A stretch of DNA of 64,000 nucleotides. Origin: JAGOTP01 sp964598725. Its GTDB lineage: Bacteria; Patescibacteriota; Patescibacteriia; 2-12-FULL-60-25. Positions 24,789-35,332 of the stretch are shown here, piece after piece. Both the position numbers and the translations under genes were made by a program. Position 1 is the first letter of the stretch. Every line of letters starts with the position of its first letter. Where the stretch lies: assembly GCA_964598725.1 (NCBI GenBank), contig CAZRCW010000001.1, positions 248,001 to 312,000 of the forward strand, written 5' to 3'. Below the pieces are notes generated by a model. That model was not told where the DNA came from. It worked only from the letters and a program-made list of their open reading frames with translations, and made no database searches.

Positions 24789-24830
24789 AGAGGGGATGGA
24801 GGTCTTAGGCCGCTACAAATAATCTGATGT

Positions 24831-25415
24831 TTACACGTTCGGGATCGCTGCCTGATGCGCTTCGTACCCGAGTTCTTTCATCATCGCTTTCACTTGGATC
24901 TCAAGGTTTTCTTGGGTCGTGCTGTTATCGAGCTTTTTCCAAGCACGGCTCATGACGAGCGGAATCGTGACTTCGGTTGGAGCGTTGTCTTGCGCGACAA
25001 ACTCTTGCCAGGTCATGTGTTGTTCGCCGGCTTTCTCTCCACGTTTCTTCATGCGTTCGTAACGGAGTTCACCAGCGACATCGACCGAGACCAACTTGAA
25101 GAAGGGGAGTGGTTCGAGAGCGACGATATCTTCTGGGCGACGAATTCCATCGATGACGACGAGCGGACTTGAGGAGAGAACCGCGTCACGCTCAATCGCG
25201 TAGGAGAGGACGTCTTCACCAAAGCTGTTACGGAGAGCCGTCGACAACGCGATGAAATGATCGCGTGAATGATCAATGTGCAAACGGGTTAAGATATCCG
25301 AGAGAATCGCACTAAAACGTGAATAAGACGCTCCATACTGCTGGGTCAGAATATCGGCGACGGTCCCTTTGCCGCAGCCCGACTGACCAACCAAACCGAT
25401 GATGTGATTCGGCAT
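24831..25415 (-). CDS. P-loop nucleotide kinase (dNMP kinase or dephospho-CoA kinase-like)
   Basis: 194 aa. Walker A GLVGQSGCGKGTVADIL (about 7-23) and VVIDGIRRPEDI, then KKRGEKAGEQHMTWQEF. The GxxGCGKGT form and the IRRPED box are close to deoxynucleoside monophosphate kinases and dephospho-CoA-kinase-like AAA_18 proteins. Being first in an operon with thyX and folA, a role in phosphorylating dTMP or another dNMP is attractive but inferred. Confidence 0.65.
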   Translation of the reverse strand: MPNHIIGLVGQSGCGKGTVADILTQQYGASYSRFSAILSDILTRLHIDHSRDHFIALSTALRNSFGEDVLSYAIERDAVLSSSPLVVIDGIRRPEDIVALEPLPFFKLVSVDVAGELRYERMKKRGEKAGEQHMTWQEFVAQDNAPTEVTIPLVMSRAWKKLDNSTTQENLEIQVKAMMKELGYEAHQAAIPNV

Positions 25416-25483
25416 ACGTCTCGAGGGTACTCGGTCGTCTCGGGGGTGTCGACGGGGAGTTATCCCGACTTATCCGCATCATC

Positions 25484-25512
25484 TGCCGAATCCCTTGAAA
25501 ATAGTGTATAGT
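25484..25512 (+). promoter_or_regulatory. promoter of ytxH-like gene
   Basis: TATAGT (25507-25512) with a weak -35 (TGCCGA 25484-25489) 17 bp upstream; the start codon follows about 30 bases later. Confidence 0.4.
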
Positions 25513-25544
25513 TTGAAAGCTCCATTCATTTTACTGTTATTTTT

Positions 25545-25895
25545 ATGGCACTTACACTCAAAAAGAAATCCACGTCGTCATCTCATCTCGGTGCAGGCTT
25601 GGCCGCCGGTGCGGTTCTTGGTCTCGCCGCTGGTTTATTCCTTCAGTCCCGCAAGGGCAAGGAATTGACCAAGGAAGCGGAAGCGAAGGCGAAGATGCTT
25701 CAGAAGCAGGTCATGAAGAAGCTGGACGGTGTGAGCGAGATGACAAAGGAGAAGTATGCTGAGGTCGTCGAACAGGTCGTTGAGTTCTATCAGAAGAGCA
25801 AGGATGTGGCCGTCAAAGAAGCGCCAGCCGTCCGCAAGTACTTGCTCGGTCGCTGGAAGGACATCCAGGGTCACATGGACAAAGCGGGGAAATAA
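25545..25895 (+). CDS. YtxH-like membrane-anchored protein
   Basis: 116 aa. One glycine-rich membrane helix LGAGLAAGAVLGLAAGLFLQSRKGKEL (about 16-42), as in the YtxH family, then a long Lys/Glu-rich helix likely forming a coiled coil. Probably stress-related and monocistronic, with a terminator at 25909-25941. No SD. Confidence 0.75.
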   Translation: MALTLKKKSTSSSHLGAGLAAGAVLGLAAGLFLQSRKGKELTKEAEAKAKMLQKQVMKKLDGVSEMTKEKYAEVVEQVVEFYQKSKDVAVKEAPAVRKYLLGRWKDIQGHMDKAGK

Positions 25896-25908
25896 GCGTT
25901 TTTAGACG

Positions 25909-25941
25909 AAAAGAACGAGCCTCTTAATGGCTCGTTCTTTT
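25909..25941 (+). terminator. terminator of ytxH-like gene
   Basis: AAAAGAACGAGCC / GGCTCGTTCTTTT, perfect 13-bp stem. Confidence 0.9.
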
Positions 25942-25953
25942 GTATACCTTCAC

Positions 25954-25982
25954 TTGACAAAAACTGGTATTTGTATTATAGT
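25954..25982 (+). promoter_or_regulatory. strong promoter of the GC-rich lipoprotein gene
   Basis: TTGACA (25954-25959), 17 bp, TATAGT (25977-25982), close to the sigma-70 consensus. A leader of about 150 bases follows. Confidence 0.75.
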
Positions 25983-26142
25983 ACATGTATTGAAATACAC
26001 TCTTCGTGAGTGAAAAAGCCGAATATAAGCAACAGGATCATCGTGGGCATGGCTCTGATGGTTTCCACCAAAAGAGCTCTGTCCATGACGGTCCATGGCA
26101 GGCATCCGAACACCCGTTCACTCCTACTCAGAAGAGGTCACA

Positions 26143-26589
26143 TTGAAGAAGATCGCTCTGTCCGCTCTCCTCGCGCTCGCCTCGTTCATCTTCGGCTGCG
26201 CGGGCGAAGTTCCCGCAGAGATCCCCACCTCCATCCTCGAAGTTCGTACCACGATCACGAGCGACCTCGACGCTGTTCACCTCACCGTGACGGTCGAGGG
26301 CGAGCCCACCTCGGAGGTGGACTTGCCGGGTGAGCGGTACGAAGGGTACGTGACGACGCGCAACGTCGTCCGTCTCCCGCCCGGCGACTTCGACATCGAG
26401 GTCGCAACGGTCGTCACGCAGGCCAACCGCGAGAAGCTCGCGATCTCGGCCTGCGACAGCTTCTTCCCCAGGGTCGTGCTCTACGGCCCCGACCGTCTGC
26501 CGGTCCAGTTCACCCACCGGCAGGCCCCTGGCGGCCGCTGCATCCTCCGGGGGACGATGCCCGCCTCCGCTCCCACGCCGACCCCCTGA
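26143..26589 (+). CDS. predicted lipoprotein (GC-rich island gene)
   Basis: 148 aa from TTG 26143, chosen because GAGGT lies 4 bases upstream and the product then begins with a clean signal peptide KKIALSALLALASFIFGC, lipobox IFGC. After cleavage the Cys would carry lipid. The rest (EVRTTITSDLDAVHLTVTVEG...PPGDFDIEVATVV) looks like a small Ig-like beta domain with two Cys (ACDSFF, GRCILRG). No known family. Strongly GC-rich, between convergent neighbours. Confidence 0.65.
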   Translation: MKKIALSALLALASFIFGCAGEVPAEIPTSILEVRTTITSDLDAVHLTVTVEGEPTSEVDLPGERYEGYVTTRNVVRLPPGDFDIEVATVVTQANREKLAISACDSFFPRVVLYGPDRLPVQFTHRQAPGGRCILRGTMPASAPTPTP

Positions 26590-26659
26590 TCCTTCCCACC
26601 TTCCTGAGTCCGGGCACGCACACGCGACATTCTCGCGCAGCGTTCCCACTCAACTGATC

Positions 26660-26679
26660 GCTCGATCCCACGATCGAGC
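26660..26679 (+). terminator. hairpin after lipoprotein gene
   Basis: GCTCGATC / GATCGAGC, 8-bp perfect stem, loop CCAC; no T-run. A second stem at 26692-26723 (AAAATCCCCACC / GGTGGGGATTTT) is the true bidirectional terminator shared with clpB. Confidence 0.5.
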
Positions 26680-26691
26680 CTCTGAGAGATC

Positions 26692-26723
26692 AAAATCCCC
26701 ACCATAACGACGGTGGGGATTTT
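26692..26723. terminator. clpB terminator (bidirectional)
   Basis: AAAATCCCCACC / GGTGGGGATTTT, perfect 12-bp stem, 8-base loop. Confidence 0.9.
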
Positions 26724-26733
26724 GTATTCACAG

Positions 26734-29379
<2,646 letters not shown>

Positions 29380-29394
29380 AGGTCTGAAGAAGAT

Positions 29395-29421
29395 TTAGCA
29401 CTCTCGTCTAGAGACTGCTAA
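29395..29421. promoter_or_regulatory. CIRCE element (HrcA operator) of clpB
   Basis: TTAGCACTC - 9 bases - GACTGCTAA. The consensus is TTAGCACTC-N9-GAGTGCTAA, so one base differs. It lies just downstream of the clpB -10 box, where bound HrcA would block transcription. Confidence 0.88.
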
Positions 29422-29422
29422 T

Positions 29423-29451
29423 AGACTACGATGAACTGAAAGAGGTGTCAA
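29423..29451 (-). promoter_or_regulatory. clpB promoter
   Basis: On the minus strand TTGACA (29446-29451), exact 17-bp spacer, TAGTCT (29423-29428). Confidence 0.8.
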
Positions 29452-29480
29452 TTTGAAGAAAGAGCGCTACTATAGATCGC

Positions 29481-30080
29481 ATGACTTCCCCACGCTCTTC
29501 TATTCTCGCACTCTCGGTTGTTCTTTCAAGCGGCCTTCTCTTAACGGGCTGTGGAAAGACCGATGGTTCGATGATGGTTTCACCATTACCCTCTAATCCT
29601 ACTGTTGCCACAACAACCCCATCCGCTATGCCAAGCTCGAGCTTTAGCCGTGAAAGCGCCTTAGACCTGAATGCCAAAGCCCGTGCATCGGTCGACGAGG
29701 CTACGCCGGATACCTACTTCAAGCTGGTTGAAGAAATTACGCACGACCAGACGAAGATTGATGCGTTTAAGTCCCATTGGTCTGAAGCGGACACGAAGAA
29801 AGCCTTGAAGATTTTCGCAATGCCAGATTTGGCTACCGCTCCGTTCGTAGACTTCAAGCAGGAGGGGGAATGGGCGGGTTATTATTTCTTGTCGGACTTG
29901 GAAGATACGGCGAACTTGAGTATTGCTGTGACGCGTTTCCATCAACTGGATGGTGTTTGGCGCATCTACCCACGTGGAGGCGCGCTGACGGTGCCCGCTC
30001 CTGAGACAGAGGCGGAACGAGCGTCTATCATCAAGCAGGAGATGGCTGAAAGCGACGCACTTCGGGTGAAGCCTGAATAA
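29481..30080 (+). CDS. predicted lipoprotein, related to 41698-42657
   Basis: 199 aa. Signal peptide with lipobox LLTGC (Cys about 24), a Ser/Thr/Pro linker, then DLNAKARASVDEATPDTYFKLVEEIT...GYYFLSDLEDTANLSIAVTRFHQLDGVWRI. The ATP-.-Y-.-LV segment and the W-x-V/I ending resemble the lipoprotein at 41.7 kb, so they are one family. Function unknown; the fold may be NTF2-like. Confidence 0.7.
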   Translation: MTSPRSSILALSVVLSSGLLLTGCGKTDGSMMVSPLPSNPTVATTTPSAMPSSSFSRESALDLNAKARASVDEATPDTYFKLVEEITHDQTKIDAFKSHWSEADTKKALKIFAMPDLATAPFVDFKQEGEWAGYYFLSDLEDTANLSIAVTRFHQLDGVWRIYPRGGALTVPAPETEAERASIIKQEMAESDALRVKPE

Positions 30081-30090
30081 GGCGCACGAT

Positions 30091-30126
30091 AAAAACACTC
30101 CCCGCCAAAGAACGGGGAGTGTTTTT
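30091..30126. terminator. bidirectional terminator
   Basis: AAAAACACTCCCCG / CGGGGAGTGTTTTT, perfect 14-bp stem between convergent lipoprotein genes. Confidence 0.92.
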
Positions 30127-30139
30127 ATTTTTCTTAGGG

Positions 30140-30880
30140 TTAGGGAATCGGGAAGTAGACGGGGACGACTTTATCGATGTCGCGATACTCGATTTCAATC
30201 AAGCCATCTTGGGAAGGGATGGAAAGGTAAGTTGGGAGACCGCTTGCGATGCAGAGTTGCATGGGCTGGTAGCCTTGATTGCCCATGAACTGAGTCATCG
30301 AGTGCATCTTACAGCCACGCACGGGATCATCGACGCCTGACTTGTATTCGGCGTTGACGAGTGGGTAGATCGGCTTGGTTGTGGTGCGGTTCGCAACGGC
30401 TTTGAACAGGGTGGTAATTTGCTCGGCTTCAGGCTGGCCGGTGACTTCTTGCCAGGTTGAGCTGCTGCTGCGAACGGCGACACGTGTATCTTTCACGGCG
30501 ATCTCGGTTGTTTGTCCGTTGTTCAAGGTCAGTTTTCCGTACATGCCATTTTCCTGGCTGAAGGCTAGATCACCTTTGATGCCCGTTGCGCCGCCGATCG
30601 TAATCAATGCCCGGTAGGACTGACTTTTCTGGAAGCTCGCCATGATATCGCGGAGCTTCAAAACTTCTGGGTTCGGTGCTTTGCCCGGTTTCATGTCTAC
30701 GACCGGTTGTTGTTGACCCTTGGTCTTTGTATCGACCGAAATGGTTGGGAGCTTTACCTGACCACTAGCCAACGACGCCGTGCGGTTCGGCTGAGAGTAA
30801 TCGATCTTTTTACACCCGAAGCCGGTCAACGTAAGGACGCCAAGCAGTCCAAGGAGGGCGAAACGACGAGAAAAGAGCAT
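30140..30880 (-). CDS. predicted lipoprotein
   Basis: 246 aa from ATG 30880. Signal peptide FALLGLLGVLTLTGFGC with lipobox GFGC. The mature part (LRDIMASFQKSQSYRALITIGGATGIKGDLAFSQENGMYGKLTL...) resembles LolA/LppX-like lipoproteins that hold hydrophobic ligands; this is a fold-level guess. The open frame runs back to 31393, but that part is antisense to rsmI and is not coding. It is divergent from rsmI with 84 bases between. Confidence 0.7.
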   Translation of the reverse strand: MLFSRRFALLGLLGVLTLTGFGCKKIDYSQPNRTASLASGQVKLPTISVDTKTKGQQQPVVDMKPGKAPNPEVLKLRDIMASFQKSQSYRALITIGGATGIKGDLAFSQENGMYGKLTLNNGQTTEIAVKDTRVAVRSSSSTWQEVTGQPEAEQITTLFKAVANRTTTKPIYPLVNAEYKSGVDDPVRGCKMHSMTQFMGNQGYQPMQLCIASGLPTYLSIPSQDGLIEIEYRDIDKVVPVYFPIP

Positions 30881-30964
30881 AACGAATACGCCTATTGTGC
30901 CAAAGCGGAGCCAGAAGCGGTAGAGCATGGCATTTACCGGGCAAAACCGGTAGGCTTTACGCCT

Positions 30965-31642
30965 ATGGCCGGCATCCTCTCTGTAGTCGCCACTCCGATC
31001 GGAAACCTCGAAGATATCACGCTTCGAGCGCTTCGGATTCTCAAAGAAGCGAGCGTGGTGGCCTGTGAGGATACACGCGTTACCGGACAGCTGATGAAGC
31101 ATTACGACATCGAGAAGTCGTTTCTCGCGGTCCACCAACACTCGACGGATAAAGTCTTGGATCAGATCTGTGAACGGATCCGAGCCGGGGAGCGAGTCGC
31201 GTACGTCTCGGACGCAGGGACGCCTGGGGTGAATGATCCAGGCGGAAAGCTGGTCGCACATGTGCTTGAGGCGGGGTGTGCGGTCGAAGTGATTCCTGGG
31301 CCATCCGCTCTGACAGCGGCGATGTCGGTCTGTGGTTTTCCGATGGAACGGTTCCGCTACGTTGGGTTCATTCCGCATAAGAACGGAAAACAATCGCTCT
31401 TACGAGCTATTGCGGAAGATCCACAGCCCAGTTTGTTTTTTGAATCCACCCACCGCATCATTAAAACGCTTGAGCAACTCAAGTTGAGCTACGGAGAGGA
31501 ACGGATGATCTTCGTCGGTCGCGAACTGACCAAGAAGTTCGAGACCCTCTATCGTGGAACGCTGACGGAAGTCCTGACCGCCTTGCAAGCAACCGATACT
31601 CGTGGTGAATTTGTCGTTATTACCGCCCCCTCCAAGCTATGA
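30965..31642 (+). CDS. rsmI: 16S rRNA 2'-O-ribose C1402 methyltransferase
   Basis: 225 aa, complete RsmI: ILSVVATPIGNLEDITLRALRIL, ACEDTRVTGQLMKHYDI, RVAYVSDAGTPGVNDPGGKLV, IPGPSALTAAMSVCGFPMERFRYVGFIPHK, REL-TKKFETLYRGTL. It methylates the ribose of C1402 in the decoding centre using SAM. The stop overlaps the metG start (ATGA), so they are coupled. The frame is open upstream to 30707 but conservation begins at 30965. Confidence 0.96.
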   Translation: MAGILSVVATPIGNLEDITLRALRILKEASVVACEDTRVTGQLMKHYDIEKSFLAVHQHSTDKVLDQICERIRAGERVAYVSDAGTPGVNDPGGKLVAHVLEAGCAVEVIPGPSALTAAMSVCGFPMERFRYVGFIPHKNGKQSLLRAIAEDPQPSLFFESTHRIIKTLEQLKLSYGEERMIFVGRELTKKFETLYRGTLTEVLTALQATDTRGEFVVITAPSKL

Positions 31643-33231
31643 GCAAACCTACGTTCTACATTACAACCACTCTCCCTTATGTGAACGCTGAGCCACACAT
31701 CGGGTTCGCGTTAGAAATTATCGAAGCGGATGCGACCGCTCGCTTCCACGCCTTGAAAGGCTATGACGTGGTGTTCAACACGGGTACGGATGAACACGGA
31801 ATGAAATTGTTCCAGAAGGCGCAGGAGAAGGGGATGGACACGCAAGCCTACGTTGATGAGTACGCATCTAAGTTTCACTTGTTGAAGGATGCGTTGAACT
31901 TGTCGTATACGAATTTTATTCGAACGACGGACGCGCATCACAAAGCGGCTGCGCAAGAATTTTGGACGCGTTGTTTGAACAACGGTGATATATATAAAAA
32001 GCAGTATCAAGTAAAATATTGTGTTGGTTGTGAGCTTGAGAAAACAGAATCAGAATTGGTCGATGGACAATGTCCAATTCACCCAACCTATAAACTTGAG
32101 TTGATCGACGAAGAGAACTATTTCTTCCGCTGGTCCAAGTATCAGCAGCCGCTCTTGGATTTATACGCCAAGGATCCTCAGTTCGTGCAACCGGCTTTTC
32201 GTTTGAAGGAGATCACGAACTTCGTTGCCGGTGGTTTGCAAGACTTTAGTATCTCGCGCTTGAAAGCGAAGATGCCTTGGGGCGTGCCCGTTCCAAATGA
32301 CCCGGATCACGTCATGTATGTCTGGTTCGATGCGCTTGTGAACTATATCTCGACGCTCGGTTGGCCAACGGATGAGGCCAACTTCAACAAGTGCTGGCCG
32401 GGGGAGCAGGTGTGTGGCAAAGATAATTTGCGCCAGCAATCGGCGATGTGGCAGGGGATGTTGATGTCTGCAGGTTTACCGAATTCAAAGCGCATCTACG
32501 TAAACGGCTTCATCACGGTCAATGGTCAGAAGATGAGCAAGTCGATCGGCAACGTGATCGATCCGATCAAGCTGTCGGCGGAATACGGATCGGAATTGAT
32601 CCGCTACTTCTTGTTACGTGAGATTCCGTTCGGTGATGATGGAGACTTCTCGTACGAACGTTTGAAAGAACGCTACACAGCTGATCTTGGAAACACCTTT
32701 GGAAACTTAGTGAACCGTGCGATCGCTATGAGCAAGAAATACTTTGAAGGATGCGTTCCAAAGATCGATGTGAGCAAGGCGGCTTCCTTTGATTCCGCGA
32801 CGTGGAAAGCGAAAGGCGGATTAGAAGAGATCAAAAAACTGGTCGAAGAAGGCTACGAATTCCATCGTTATCATGAAGTTCTCGAAACGATCTGGAACGG
32901 CGTGAACGGGGGAGCGACATCCGGTTTGTTCCAAGCCAACAAATTCATCGAAGAAACCCAGCCGTTTAAATTGGTGAAAACCGATCCCGATGCAGTCGCG
33001 AACATCTTGTACTCATTACTTGAGGCCTGTCGTTGGTATGCCTGGTTCGTGTCACCGGTCATGCCAGAGACCGCGAAGAAGATCTTCGCACAGCTTGGCT
33101 TGAACGCTGAAGAAGAATTAGCGAAAGGCTGGGACGCGGCGTTAATTTGGGGCGGCTTACAGCCGGGCGCTATGCTTGGTGAGCCGACACCTTTATTCCC
33201 AAGACTGGAGCCAGTTGTCGAAACAGCGTAG
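31639..33231 (+). CDS. metG: methionyl-tRNA synthetase
   Basis: 530 aa. Class I signature PYVNAEPHIGFALEII (HIGH variant HIGF), zinc-site region YCVGCELEKTESELVDGQCPIH, KMSKS loop GQKMSKSIGNV, and the anticodon-binding helical domain in the last ~170 residues. It charges tRNA-Met, also for initiation. The C-terminal dimerisation (EMAP-like) domain of some bacteria is absent. Confidence 0.98.
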   Translation: MSKPTFYITTTLPYVNAEPHIGFALEIIEADATARFHALKGYDVVFNTGTDEHGMKLFQKAQEKGMDTQAYVDEYASKFHLLKDALNLSYTNFIRTTDAHHKAAAQEFWTRCLNNGDIYKKQYQVKYCVGCELEKTESELVDGQCPIHPTYKLELIDEENYFFRWSKYQQPLLDLYAKDPQFVQPAFRLKEITNFVAGGLQDFSISRLKAKMPWGVPVPNDPDHVMYVWFDALVNYISTLGWPTDEANFNKCWPGEQVCGKDNLRQQSAMWQGMLMSAGLPNSKRIYVNGFITVNGQKMSKSIGNVIDPIKLSAEYGSELIRYFLLREIPFGDDGDFSYERLKERYTADLGNTFGNLVNRAIAMSKKYFEGCVPKIDVSKAASFDSATWKAKGGLEEIKKLVEEGYEFHRYHEVLETIWNGVNGGATSGLFQANKFIEETQPFKLVKTDPDAVANILYSLLEACRWYAWFVSPVMPETAKKIFAQLGLNAEEELAKGWDAALIWGGLQPGAMLGEPTPLFPRLEPVVETA

Positions 33232-33242
33232 ACTAGTCGCAT

Positions 33243-33737
33243 ATGGCGTTCAGCCTCGCAGACCTCGTTGCGATCATTTTTTTGGTAGGCTTCCTCGTCA
33301 ACGGCTTTCGACGGGGATTCATTCTAACCGCTGGTCACTTGATCGGGATCTTGGCGGGCGTTTTGAGCGCTCGTTATTGGTCGCCGGTGTTGGCCGCTCG
33401 CTTGTCGACGCTCTCAACTTGGGGAATCCCACGCGGCTGGTTCTACGTCCTCGCGGCAATCCTCATCTTCTTCATCGTCGCTCGGATCGTGCTGGCAATC
33501 GCTGGGTTGATCAACTCTGCTTTCAAGATCCTCACGATCATTCCGTTCTTGGAAACAGCGAATAAGATCGCGGGTGCAGTGCTCGGGATCGTGGTAGGGA
33601 TCGCTTTCATTGGTGGTTTAGCCTATCTGCTCACAACGTCCCGCATTGATCCGGTTGTCACAGGTTATTTCGATGCTTCGTTTATTGTCCGTTGGTCTCA
33701 AAACATCCTGTTTGCTACGCTTCGGCCATGGCTTTAG
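33243..33737 (+). CDS. CvpA-family membrane protein
   Basis: 164 aa, four membrane helices: LVAIIFLVGFLVNGFRRGFILT, the typical CvpA start with the NGFRRGF loop, then LIGILAGVLSARY, WFYVLAAILIFFIVARIVLAI and AGAVLGIVVGIAFIGGLAYLL. Relatives are linked to colicin V production and envelope stability; the molecular role is unclear. Overlaps tatD by 10 bases. Confidence 0.85.
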   Translation: MAFSLADLVAIIFLVGFLVNGFRRGFILTAGHLIGILAGVLSARYWSPVLAARLSTLSTWGIPRGWFYVLAAILIFFIVARIVLAIAGLINSAFKILTIIPFLETANKIAGAVLGIVVGIAFIGGLAYLLTTSRIDPVVTGYFDASFIVRWSQNILFATLRPWL

Positions 33738-34594
33738 CAAAACCCTGGTTGATCGATACCCACTGTCATTTGGATTTCGGAAACTACGCCGATGACCAAG
33801 CGGCGGTGCTTGAACGTCTCCGCGAAAAACGGATCTATGGCATTACGATTGGTACGAGCCTCGCAGGGAGCGAGCGAGCAATTCAGTTTGCCGAACAACA
33901 CGAAGGAGTCTGGGCGAGTGTAGGCTTGCACCCGGAGCATTTGTCCTCCAGCTTTCACGATGAGGAGGAAGGGGAGACGGAACATGAATTGGATGTAGCA
34001 CGCTTAGAACGCATCGCTTTTTCGTCGCCCAAAGTTGTCGCGATCGGAGAAACGGGTATCGATTTGTATCGCATTGATGAAGATCGCTCACGCGAAGAAG
34101 CGCAGCGGCTCCAAGAAGAATCGTTTGTTGTTCATATGAACGTTGCGGAGAAGCTGGGCGTTCCGGTGGTGATTCATTGCCGTGAAGCGCTTGGACGATT
34201 AGCTGAAATGATCGAAGACCGTTTGAAAACCGGTCACGTATTCGCTGGCGTTGTTCATTCGTTTACCGGAACCTGGGAAGAAGCAGAACGTTTATTGAAG
34301 CTGGGGTGTTATATCGCACTAAATGGCATTGCGACGTTTCCGCCTAAAAAAACAGCTGATCCTGCACGCTCCCTGGATCGGACGATCATAGCTATTCCGT
34401 TAGATCGCTTGTTGCTCGAAACGGATGCGCCATTTTTGGCACCGGTGCCACATCGCGGTCAGCGAAATGAGCCGGCTTGGGTGGAAGATACGGCCAAGTA
34501 TGTGGCAGAAAAACGCGGAATCGCTCTAGATGAGCTGGCGCAGATCACAACGGAGAATGCCTATCGTTTATTTACGCGCTTAAACGAAGTGTAA
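33728..34594 (+). CDS. tatD: TatD-family metal-dependent DNase
   Basis: 288 aa. IDTHCHLDF (HxH metal site), GLHPEHL, AIGETGIDLYRIDEDRSREEAQ (Glu ligand), VIHCREA, VVHSFTGTWEEAERLLKLGCYIALNGIATF, LLLETDAPFLAP (final Asp). TatD enzymes are 3'-5' exonucleases implicated in DNA repair. Start at ATG 33728, inside the end of the cvpA-like gene; last gene of the rsmI-metG-cvpA-tatD operon. Confidence 0.95.
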   Translation: MALAKPWLIDTHCHLDFGNYADDQAAVLERLREKRIYGITIGTSLAGSERAIQFAEQHEGVWASVGLHPEHLSSSFHDEEEGETEHELDVARLERIAFSSPKVVAIGETGIDLYRIDEDRSREEAQRLQEESFVVHMNVAEKLGVPVVIHCREALGRLAEMIEDRLKTGHVFAGVVHSFTGTWEEAERLLKLGCYIALNGIATFPPKKTADPARSLDRTIIAIPLDRLLLETDAPFLAPVPHRGQRNEPAWVEDTAKYVAEKRGIALDELAQITTENAYRLFTRLNEV

Positions 34595-34611
34595 TCGTCT
34601 TAAAAATCCCA

Positions 34612-34641
34612 AAGCCCCGAGCGAGCGGCGCTCCGGGGCTT
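34612..34641 (+). terminator. terminator after tatD
   Basis: AAGCCCCGAGCG / CGCTCCGGGGCTT with a one-base bulge; also ends the convergent GC-rich gene. Confidence 0.75.
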
Positions 34642-34682
34642 GTGTAGTCTCCTCTCTGGTTGGGGGTTGATGGTGATGTCGA

Positions 34683-35252
34683 TCAGCCCGGGTAAGGCAG
34701 GACGATGAACGGGATGTTCCAGGCCTTGGCGAGGGCCAGCAGTTCGGCGGTGCAGTCCGTCGGCTCCGAGCGACCGCCATTCGCCAGGTTGCGGATGGGC
34801 AGGGGTCCGGCCATCGCGATCACGTCGGGCAGGGTGCCCTCGGAGAAGAACTTCTCCGCACCGAAGATCGCGCGCCAGAGGCCCTGCGGGTCGTTGGCGA
34901 CCGAGATGCTGTCGCGGCCGATCTTGAAGTCGCCGAGCATCTGGTTGAACGTGGGCACGCCACGTCCTTCTACGAAGTACGTGTACGCGTCACTTCGGCC
35001 GATGAAGGTCAGGCGACGCTTCATGCCCGTCGTGCGTGCCCGCACGGTATCACCCCACGGGGTGTTGCGTGGGTCGCTCGTGAGGGCGCTCCGGCCGCCA
35101 CTCTTGGCGAAGCCGGAGGCCACCAGCCAGGCGTTCTCGTCGGTGATCGGGATGGGGCTGCGCCCGTCGCGCATGTGGCGCTTGGCGTCGTCGATCGCAT
35201 CCTGGGTGATGGCGCCAGGGGTAGGGGCGGGGTGGACGGCTTCAGTTGTCAA
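34683..35252 (-). CDS. unknown protein (GC-rich island gene)
   Basis: 189 aa from TTG 35252, chosen because AGGAG lies 6-7 bases upstream. No family recognised. Features: N-terminal AITQDAIDDAKRHMRDGRSPIPITDENAWLVASGFAK, a middle GMKRRLTFIGRSDAYTYFVEGRGVPTF, and a C-terminal TAELLALAKAWNIPFIVLPYPG that could be a Rossmann-like strand-helix. No signal or membrane segment. Its promoter (35304-35332) overlaps the 3' end of mutY. Confidence 0.6.
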   Translation of the reverse strand: MTTEAVHPAPTPGAITQDAIDDAKRHMRDGRSPIPITDENAWLVASGFAKSGGRSALTSDPRNTPWGDTVRARTTGMKRRLTFIGRSDAYTYFVEGRGVPTFNQMLGDFKIGRDSISVANDPQGLWRAIFGAEKFFSEGTLPDVIAMAGPLPIRNLANGGRSEPTDCTAELLALAKAWNIPFIVLPYPG

Positions 35253-35303
35253 CGGAAACTCCTTCCAGAGGTACGCTCGAAAAGAAGGCTGAGCGCGAAC
35301 TGG

Positions 35304-35332
35304 TAATACAGTATTTACCCCTGTGTGTCAAC
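35304..35332 (-). promoter_or_regulatory. promoter of the GC-rich unknown gene
   Basis: On the minus strand TTGACA (35327-35332), 17 bp, TATTAC (35304-35309). The -35 box lies within the last codons of mutY. Confidence 0.7.

Noticed and set aside
30881..31393. Long N-terminal extension of the lipoprotein frame
   Set aside because: It is antisense to rsmI, and the signal peptide begins at 30880.
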